Assembly: GCA_020310875.1 (NCBI GenBank)
Contig: CM035412.1
Span: 137,092,261 to 137,156,260, forward strand
Reading direction: 5' to 3'
Origin: Ceratopteris richardii
Lineage: Eukaryota > Streptophyta > Polypodiopsida > Polypodiales > Pteridaceae
DNA length: 64,000 bases
Positions within the stretch are counted from its first letter, which is position 1. Each line of letters begins with the position of its first letter. The notes beneath the pieces were generated by a model, which saw only the letters and a program-made list of their open reading frames with translations, had not been told where the DNA came from and made no database searches. The translations under genes were made by a program, and so were the position numbers. Shown here piece after piece: positions 59,201 to 64,000 of the stretch.

Positions 59201-60770
59201 GCGGTTGAGATGTGATCTCTGTGATTTTTGCCTTGGTTTCTCTCACGTTTTCTTCAAGTTCGTTTATCTTTTTTGCCCATTGCCTCTTCATTCTTTCACG
59301 ACTATCCTTCCAGGCGCTAGTTCTCTTTTTGGTTATGCTCTCTGTTTCACTCATCTCGGGGCTCTTTTCGGGACCAACACCTTGGTGTTGTTGAAGAGCC
59401 TGGGCTCTTGTGATCACCTGCACAGGTGCAGTGGAAGTCACACTCCCTGTGGAGTCTACAACTAACCCAACAACATTGATAGGAGTGATTTTAGGCATGT
59501 TATTAGGGTTCTTCGGGCAATCTCGTAGGAGATGCTCTTTCCCACAGTCTTGACAGAAGCCCTGAATGGTTACTGGTTGAGGCTGTGTAGGGGCAGGCAG
59601 TGGACAATCACGTATAAGGTGATCTCCCTGACATCTGAAGCATGGTCCTCTAGGCAATGGGGGTCGTACCTGCCTAGGTTGAGGTCTAGAGTTGGGGTTT
59701 GTGTACATAACATTAGAATACTCAGGTTCCCCACTATTTTCACTTGGGTCCTCATAATAGTATGACTCGTTATGCTCGGGTGACTGCATGTAGTAAGCAT
59801 GTGGGCTATCAATATGTGTGGAGTCAAAACTATGGTCACTTGGATCACTGTCTGATAGCAATGGGGTGACTGGAACTATGGCTCTATTCGGATTTTCTTC
59901 AGTAGATGCATATTTCACTGGGATCACATTGGTTGGAGCAGGGGGTTGCTGCACTAGGACTGGTTGAGGTCTCTGCTGCCCTTGGTAAGGTGGCTGATAA
60001 GTTTGTTGTGGTCTGTTGTATTGTGGTGATGGGTACTGATTCTGGTACCTACCATGTTGTGGATATGGCTGAGGATAATTTTGCCTAACAGTTTGTTTGT
60101 TATATGGGCAGTCTTGTGCCGTGTGATTGGTGTACCTGCGCTCTATGATGCAGTACTGGCTACTAGGGTTCGCCTGAGGTTGGGCCATAATGGGACATAC
60201 ACTTGCCATATGTTCACCGCCACAATTGTAACATTGCTTAACTGGGGCAAATCTTGGAATTTGCTTGCTAGAGACACCTAGTTTTTGGGCTACCTTCTCT
60301 GCAAGTTCCTCGATGGATGTGGATTGACCAGATGTCATGTTACTAGCGCTATCAGAATCCTTATAGATCTTTGATAGTTCTAATTCCTCACCTAGATTGT
60401 CCTCAATGTCTATGCACATGCGCACGCACTCCTCTATCGTTCTGGGGTCCTTCAGGTACACATATGACCTGAGCTTAGTGCTCAACAATCCGTCTAGGAA
60501 CAAGGCCACTTGTTTGGCTGGTGTGGGTAACTCCGGCATCGGGCATCTCTCCAGGTACTGTCTAAACCTTCTTCCAGCTAGTCTGACCGTCTCTTGAGGT
60601 GTTTGTTTGAAGCTATGAATTAGTGAGGAGGTGTTATGCCTGATTCCACTCTTAGAAAACTCAACAATAAATGCCTCTAAGAGTTGGTCTATGTTTCTGA
60701 AATGCCTCTCATTCAGTGGTTGGAACCACGTAAGGGCAGTGTTCCTAAGGGTTAGACCAAAAGCATTATA
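53295..60770 (-). CDS. Gypsy gag(C)-PR-RT-RH-INT-PR2 polyprotein
   Basis: One uninterrupted frame from just after the gag stop codon to a TAG at 53297-53295. Numbered from the ATG at 60539 (2414 residues): zinc knuckles at 103-115, 300-312 and 329-341 (all CX2CX3HX4C) and a degenerate one at 130-144; Pro-rich linker; retropepsin with DSGA at 786-789 and ILGRPFL; RT about 1200-1400 with YVDD at 1355-1358; RNase H about 1495-1615 (Asp1501, Glu1544, Asp1569); two H2C2 modules (His1707, His1714, Cys1745, Cys1748 and His1833, His1840, Cys1871, Cys1874); integrase core with Asp1903, Asp1965 and Glu2001 (D-35-E); then a second retropepsin-like domain with DSGA at 2278-2281 and LVLGQDWI. It makes the capsid tail, processing protease, reverse transcriptase and integrase. 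All catalytic motifs look intact. Codons 60770-60540 continue the capsid domain, which starts in the preceding ORF. Confidence 0.9.
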   Translation of the reverse strand, partial: YNAFGLTLRNTALTWFQPLNERHFRNIDQLLEAFIVEFSKSGIRHNTSSLIHSFKQTPQETVRLAGRRFRQYLERCPMPELPTPAKQVALFLDGLLSTKLRSYVYLKDPRTIEECVRMCIDIEDNLGEELELSKIYKDSDSASNMTSGQSTSIEELAEKVAQKLGVSSKQIPRFAPVKQCYNCGGEHMASVCPIMAQPQANPSSQYCIIERRYTNHTAQDCPYNKQTVRQNYPQPYPQHGRYQNQYPSPQYNRPQQTYQPPYQGQQRPQPVLVQQPPAPTNVIPVKYASTEENPNRAIVPVTPLLSDSDPSDHSFDSTHIDSPHAYYMQSPEHNESYYYEDPSENSGEPEYSNVMYTNPNSRPQPRQVRPPLPRGPCFRCQGDHLIRDCPLPAPTQPQPVTIQGFCQDCGKEHLLRDCPKNPNNMPKITPINVVGLVVDSTGSVTSTAPVQVITRAQALQQHQGVGPEKSPEMSETESITKKRTSAWKDSRERMKRQWAKKINELEENVRETKAKITEITSQPHYHTRPPLPSPSPSISPPSNTPLVTHPPPRVGSVLADPTPEGLDMMFKAYQARLQEGPTAANLDKSYPRADLEIERMKMCMKMVEQAQAILETSQKFNQTNSVKPDLHFQGLLERLEQLVNKSQVSLPPPAQPVVERGSSPPKGAYVPNSTDAGIPPSIQQYSQEFLREIQEEKWAKEKGDSPPIPEIDDLRDQFPQDIPSIYGDQAEQQEDEGLDFESNSLQELPHFTGPWESESLQIRAPTILVRNEDSVIPRNTDVVKNTKVQCHLTVEELLKAKPELWNHVKNQVPELESNTPKVGSKQKVPGIPLDKIGDMSEGEEGNTYLPITYQGYTTKAIVDSGAGVAIATTSLWKRWGKPTLRPTRMKLQMADGHFERPLGLLEGITLTTCGVEFEHTFAICDFEKNNVYEMILGRPFLRQLQIVQDWGTNSLYLQHLGVTTKVNLKDHTFRDVPPLQWNPIHKAKEDSISVHSGSSPEPSWLHEDTHLWMCKVAEEEEKRLKAREEGTPPGDRPIKDPAYTPMIFPDEEFEPHGWAEILASMDIAVNEEQWTPHCDEEGYDISVFMCQPLLEECDPSEFIEEEENDDDLESIVMDTYFDSEEHYLEDLGVLTQKEEEPLASIKTISSKKGSEGGQKKKKRKAVRQEEEESLFEVPENFKKYEVEDRKILVRMPKREAIIGEAYDNKEKTKKIVVTIEGNEERCTYIGDDLSAEEEAELVALLREYRDLFAWHYRDLKGVDPEICSHTIPMTTDAKPTKQKPYTYNDNYAAKIKEEIDRLIEAGFIYEIEHTEWVSPIVVVPKKNGKLRVCINLKKVNAATIRDSYPLPITEHLLERVAGKEVYSFLDGFSGYNQVAIAPEDQHKTAFATEWGIFAFRVMPFGLTNAPATFQRLMCHVFKEFLRKSLEVYVDDLCAHSQERRYHIHELRQIFNKCRDYRVCLNPEKCVFMVRQGKILGHIVSKNGISTDEDKVRAIAELPRPRNVKEVQAFMGHCGYYRRFIHMYAIIAKPLYGLLTNFEWSEECETSFNELKRRLCTAPILTTPDWSKPFHVHVDASNHAIGCVLAQPTGEGNLDLPIAYASRQLNEAERNYTTTEREGLGMVYAVKKFRHYLLANKFKFFTDHQALLYLVNKPCNTGRLVRWFLLLMEYDFEVVVRKGRTHLRADHLSRITSGEPPQGVSDELPDAYLFNLEVVPKWANKLVPVLTFGPANKNVKTSKEEIVKSLKYQILAGSMYKQDTEGVLACCVEDDEHASWLQQAHEGLLGNHYPKQRTLQNLKRLGVYWPSMDKEIQEWIHNCPVCQKRPPMEHATLYHVSLIPDWSAPLVEFMRSGTLPNQASLARKRSMEQEAQDYALVGDNLYRRGKDGYLRLCVHESDYLKVLETAHSGAAGGHFGPDRVIKTILFSGLWWPTLHMDAHSYVKSCNKCQRAQYPIRKDEMPLRPMMGGRAFSKWGIDFVGPINPPARNSHAEYIIVATDYLTKWVEVKATTKNDAQTTAKFLFENVFTRYGLPIELVSDRGTHFLNEVIENLLQEFMVTHKKSAPYHPQANGQAESTNKILCNVLTKLVNNKRSDWDKQLHHAVWAYRVAYKTVLNATPFQMVFRQNAVLPLDFLIPALRVAQEHEWNGHELSSRIFDLERLGEMRLRAAAGIYAAKKRQKAYFDAHVKDKGLKAGDLVLVYTLKQHVRKLEKRGYGPMIINRISTSGAVQLATLEGDVLPNYISGCRVKLYQEPLTEEMLSRLNTAKQRKEEEKRIREEAQAEALERIRRMKLRRQGRDQPMTDTQESPGYHMAMCEASGERTHKIVDRRPFVTLEIGQRDSTTSVRALIDSGAATSAVRLSYCQQLQLEVKPLEAYLIGLGGVETPCMGEVDLPLYIQEVLMPAKVLVCEDEDLTEPLVLGQDWIYDHAVNLNLRSGLLQVWVGPSRLTIELENQALKPIEQAPTPGPSRNPHEDNTVVLVQTSMV

Positions 60771-61904
60771 TTATGTGAATAGGTCCTCCACCTGTTCAGC
60801 TTTCAACACTTGTCGAAATTCTGCCACATGGTCATAAGGGTCTCCCGTGCCATCGAAATAATTCTTCATGGACTTCACCAGTTGAGTTGGTCGCAGGGTC
60901 CTAGTGTGTTCTCTCGGCCTTGGCAAAGGAAAATCATCAATGTCCCTGTGATTCCATGGGGTTCTATGTCTCTCAGGTTCCACTCTATTCCTTTCTGTTC
61001 CCGTTCTTTCTCTTCCCGGGGAGTTGGTGAAACTTACCTCAGGTTTGTCTCTACTTCTATCTCTCTGAGCCCCATGAGCTTGGGAGGTCCCAGCTCCTTG
61101 GTGACCAAAGGACACAGTAGACCTTGGTTGGGGAAAAACAAATTCTCCCTTCCATGTGTAGGCATGTCTGCCAAGCTCAATGACCACGAAGATTCTCTCT
61201 GATGCATTGTCTAGGTAGGTTACTTGACCTGGGCTATCAGGGTCTTTAAACTCATAGATTGTGAGGGCACTCACTTCCTGAGATTGAGGAGATTTATATC
61301 TCCAAAAAACCTCATCGGTTTCTCGGTTTAAAAGCAGATCTATGCTTTTATTATCCTGTGGAATCCACTCTGGAGTCATGATTCTGGTCAAGACAGATTT
61401 ACCACAGGGAGTTCTTGGCTCTCTCTCTAAGTTCCCTTGCTCTATATCACCCATGTCGGTCTCCGCAATCACATTTCCAAACTCATCAGTTCTATCAGGG
61501 AGAGTGGTGACTACATATATAGTCCCCTCTTTATCTAGGTATGCTCCATTCTCAAACTTGACTACCGGGTGGGCTAATCCATGGGGTTGATCGGGGTTCT
61601 TAATCTGGACCACCGATCTTCTCAGTCCGTCTTCGTAGATGCGAGCACCTAGACGATTCGTCCTGATGTATTCCAGCTGAGTCTTGTAAGGTCCCTCTGG
61701 CTTTTCTAGATAAGCCAACCTTGAACTACCTACTGGTCTCTCCATGTGATAGGACATCTCAGAATCACTTGTTTCTGATCTGGGAATGTATGGATAATCA
61801 TTCAACTGCTGGGCCCAAGACCTGGCAGTGTGATTGACACTAGCTTCAGAAGATCTGAGGCTCTGTCTGTCTCGGCCTAAGTGTCTGCCTGATCTAAGGT
61901 TCAT
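60771..61904 (-). pseudogene. Gypsy gag N-terminal part, cut by an ochre codon
   Basis: 377 codons from an ATG at 61904 (MNLRSGRHLGRDRQ) to TAA at 60773-60771. The N-terminal 330 residues are a variable matrix-like region, rich in Arg/Glu/Pro near its end (REHTRTLRPTQ). At about residue 340 the conserved gag domain begins (MKNYFDGTGDPYDHVAEF). The stop falls in the middle of that domain, and the same frame continues without another stop through 60540 (with TALTWFQPLNERHFRN) into the polyprotein. The LTRs are almost identical, so the stop is probably a recent inactivating mutation; programmed readthrough inside a capsid fold would be unusual. Confidence 0.85.
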
Positions 61905-63716
61905 AAGCCTGATTTATTTATCCCCTGGAACCCAAGCACACTCTCGTTGCAGGTTGATTTTTCACCAATCACTTTGTTCTTTTTAGTTGAATATTATGTT
62001 TATGGTCTTGTCTGAAATCGCGTCGTCAGGAGTACTTAAGTGAATTTCCGCACTTGATAAGTGATCGACTCCAGTTTACCTTTTGTCCTTTAGGGTTTTC
62101 GCACTTAAGACCTATTTACTTCTTGCACTTTGTTGATTAATATTCTTGGACTTGATTCGTGCCTAATGTTGCCCTAATTAATTACCACACCTAAGTCGTA
62201 CTTAGCCTAGGCTAGGAATTGACAAAGGAGGGTTGAGAGATCTTCCAACCTCAATTAGCTGGTTGACCAGACTGCTACACAAGCCCAGGAAGCCTTCTCC
62301 CAAGCTTGGTACTCACCCTTGCTAGCTTGCTTTGGATTGCCTTGAGCACGCAAAAGTTCCTGCAAAAGCTCACCTGTTAGTATAGCTCTATTTCCACAAG
62401 TAATTGAAAGACACACTTCAATAATTTCAGCCCCCTTGGAGTAGTTCACTATACCCCCTGAATCTGAGAACCACTTAGTTCCACCTAAAGGTCAACTTAA
62501 AAATGCATGTTCTAAAACTCCGCGTATGATTCTTACAAAAACCAGTCGAGGTCCACGTGGGATTCTCAACGAGCTTTCCAACGAGACCAAAATCTCATCA
62601 ATCGGAGTTCGTATGGTCAAGTTATGACCATTCAGGCACTAAAGGGTCAAAACAGGCACTCAGGGTTCAGGAGATCCCTCTCTGGTTTCTAGGCCTTTTG
62701 CCCACTTCCAAGGTTCTAAAGTTATACCAAGGTGCCTAAAATTAAGCTCAACTACCCTTCCAATCACTAAAAAAAATTAACCCTAAATTTTCATGCGTTA
62801 AAAGCCGTGTATCGCGATAGGTCGGGTCGAGGTGTCGCGATAGGTCGAAGTGTCGCGATAGGTCTGGGTGTCGCGATAGCTCGTGAAGTGTCGCGATAGG
62901 TCGGGGTGTCGCGATAGCTCGTGAAGTGTCGCGATAGGTCGGGGTGTCGCGATAGCTCGTGAAGTGTCGCGATAGGTCGGGGTGTCGCGATAGCTCGTGA
63001 GGTGTCGCGATAGGTCGAAGTGTCGCGATAGGTCGGGGTGTCGCGATAGCTCGTGAGGTGTCGCGATAGGTCGAAGTGTCGCGATAGGTCGGGTGTCGCG
63101 ATAGCTCGTGAAGTGTCGCGATAGGTCGGGGTGTCGCGATAGCTCGTGAAGTGTCGCGATAGGTCGAAGTGTCGCGATAGGTCGGGGTGTCGCGATAGCT
63201 CGTGAAGTGTCGCGATAGGTCGGGGTGTCGCGATAGCTCGTGAGGTGTCGCGATACCTCGAGGTGTCGCGATAGCTCGGGATATGGTGAATTTTTCTGTT
63301 CTATCTAGTGATCCTGGGAGCTCTAGGCCTGCGCAGTGTCGTGGTGCACTCAGAATCGTGATTGGGTGAAATTTTCGGAGTGTCGCGATAGCTCGAGCTC
63401 AACACCTCGGGGACTGTGCAGACAATTTCTGTACCTGCTGAGCTTGCTGGAGATGATGATGGAGCTGCCACCTGCAAGAAACATGCAAAAAACACACAAA
63501 GACAAGCACGCACAATCGCTCTCTCTCAAACTCGCACACAACAAATGAGGGAATGATAGGGAAGAGGGGATATGTAGTGGAGAAGGAGGTGGAGGTGGAA
63601 ATGGAGAATGAGGTGAAGATGAAGATGGAGATGGAAAAAAATCAGAAATTTACCTACTACTTACCATTCCAACGCGTCCTCTCTACGTCTTACCATCACA
63701 CGCTCGTCCTCAAAGC
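61905..63716 (-). other. Gypsy 5' leader
   Basis: About 1.8 kb between the primer site and gag with no long frame. It contains the TCGCGATA array (62811-63395) and an A/G-rich stretch (63545-63650). TAAATAAATCAGGCTT immediately precedes the gag ATG and includes in-frame stops, supporting that start. Confidence 0.8.
62811..63395. repeat. TCGCGATA tandem array, 26 copies
   Basis: Twenty-five copies of TCGCGATA lie in a nearly continuous block (62811-63280), spaced 17-20 bp. Alternating spacers are of two main kinds, GGTCGGGGTG or GGTCGAAGTG and GCTCGTGAAGTG. One outlying copy is at about 63381. TCGCGA is a perfect palindrome, and the array is far richer in CpG than anything else in the window. 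Confidence 0.95.
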
Positions 63717-63738
63717 TCGATCCCCGGCAACGGCGCCA
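63717..63738 (-). promoter_or_regulatory. tRNA-Asp primer binding site
   Basis: The plus strand here, TCGATCCCCGGCAACGGCG then CCA, equals the 3' 22 nt of plant tRNA-Asp(GTC), so the minus-strand RNA can pair with that tRNA. It lies eight bases inside the LTR end at 63747. A tRNA-Asp primer is known from Athila/Tat-type plant gypsy elements. Confidence 0.9.
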
Positions 63739-63746
63739 AAATTTGG

Positions 63747-64000
63747 TGTAGCTCAGTGATGAGTAACACCTCCTTTAATGTCAATCCGGGAAGACATGAG
63801 GATGGTATGAAGACCACGAGCAAGTGGAAGCACAAGTGCGTGAGTGAGAAGCACACAAGCATGCACACACATACACACACGCGCACACACGGTAAGAACA
63901 AAGAGAGTAAGACAATGGAATCTCTTCTATTGCAAGAAAGTTCTCATACAAGCTCAAACTACAACAAGCCAACCCAAAAATGAGCTCTCTAGCTCTATTT
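63747..64000 (-). repeat. 5' LTR of the gypsy element (partial)
   Basis: 254 bp of the LTR, cut by the window end. Identical to 47580-47835 except for a 2-bp shorter CA run (ATACACACACGCGC against ATACACACACACGCGC). The strong TATA candidate of the other LTR falls at the cut. Confidence 0.95.

Larger units (their letters stand above)
47580..64000 (-). mobile_element. Giant young Ty3/gypsy LTR retrotransposon
   Basis: A 580-bp LTR at 47580-48159 is repeated from 63747 to the window end. The internal region is 15,587 bp, giving an estimated total near 16.7 kb. The minus strand has, in order, the 5' LTR, a tRNA-Asp primer site, a 1.8-kb leader with a TCGCGATA array, gag, protease, RT, RNase H, integrase, a second protease-like domain, accessory ORFs, a polypurine tract and the 3' LTR. 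RT before integrase makes it Ty3/gypsy. No chromodomain is visible after the integrase, and the tRNA-Asp primer is known from the plant Athila/Tat (non-chromovirus) side. GTCAT precedes the left LTR at 47575-47579, and its partner lies beyond the window. Confidence 0.95.

Noticed and set aside
60771..60773. Programmed gag stop readthrough
   Set aside because: The codon lies in the middle of the conserved capsid domain and not at a gag-pol boundary. A point mutation is simpler.
62811..63280. TCGCGATA repeats as a CRISPR array
   Set aside because: Spacers are 10-12 bp and nearly identical to one another, no cas genes are present, and the array lies in the leader of a plant retrotransposon.

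Overview
The window looks like intergenic DNA from a large, repeat-rich land-plant genome. I found no convincing host protein-coding gene. It holds nested Ty1/copia fragments, tRNA- and 5S-derived sequences, long microsatellites and, at the right end, a very young giant Ty3/gypsy element. Plant origin is inferred from the copia families, from initiator-Met tRNA primer sites in the copia leaders, and from a tRNA-Asp primer site in the gypsy element. I cannot name the species.

Layout. At 1-3750 there is AT-rich DNA with a (TA)/(TATG) microsatellite, a tRNA-derived SINE, two tandem duplications and a long CA/CATA microsatellite. At 3750-12400 lies a minus-strand copia element inserted into that microsatellite, with a triplicated 3' end. 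At 12401-13338 there is more microsatellite DNA, including a mutating hexamer array. At 13339-15900 there is an RT scrap, then a plus-strand copia LTR, primer site and gag-protease. At 15900-19042 there is a 5S rRNA-derived segment, a G17 tract and a minus-strand copia LTR ('family B') split by a 1.9-kb insertion. At 19043-27584 several copia fragments are joined: a minus-strand C/A 3' end, a plus-strand family A 5' half, and a plus-strand family B gag-pol with its 3' LTR. At 28900-36390 a plus-strand gag-protease ('family D') is interrupted by a 6.5-kb minus-strand family A element, which itself contains an inverted family A segment and so forms a roughly 1.6-kb-armed inverted repeat. At 37463-45054 a minus-strand family C element carries a complete plus-strand copia ('family E', 40335-44742) in its leader. 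At 45055-47579 there is a gypsy RNase H scrap and a second tRNA-like SINE head.

The most interesting object is the gypsy element from 47580 to beyond 64000, read on the minus strand and about 16.7 kb long. Its visible LTR portions differ only by one CA unit over about 254 bp. It has a tRNA-Asp primer site, a polypurine tract, and a leader with 26 copies of a TCGCGATA motif. All its large reading frames lie in one phase from 61904 to 48171. They encode gag, a retropepsin, RT, RNase H, an integrase with two consecutive H2C2 zinc modules, a second retropepsin-like domain after the integrase, a short WVPK-repeat tail behind an amber codon, and two large accessory ORFs separated by a single amber codon. 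One ochre codon interrupts the capsid region of gag.

I infer a nesting history from target-site duplications and interrupted frames. The copia layers are decayed by stops, frameshifts and deletions, while the gypsy element is recent.
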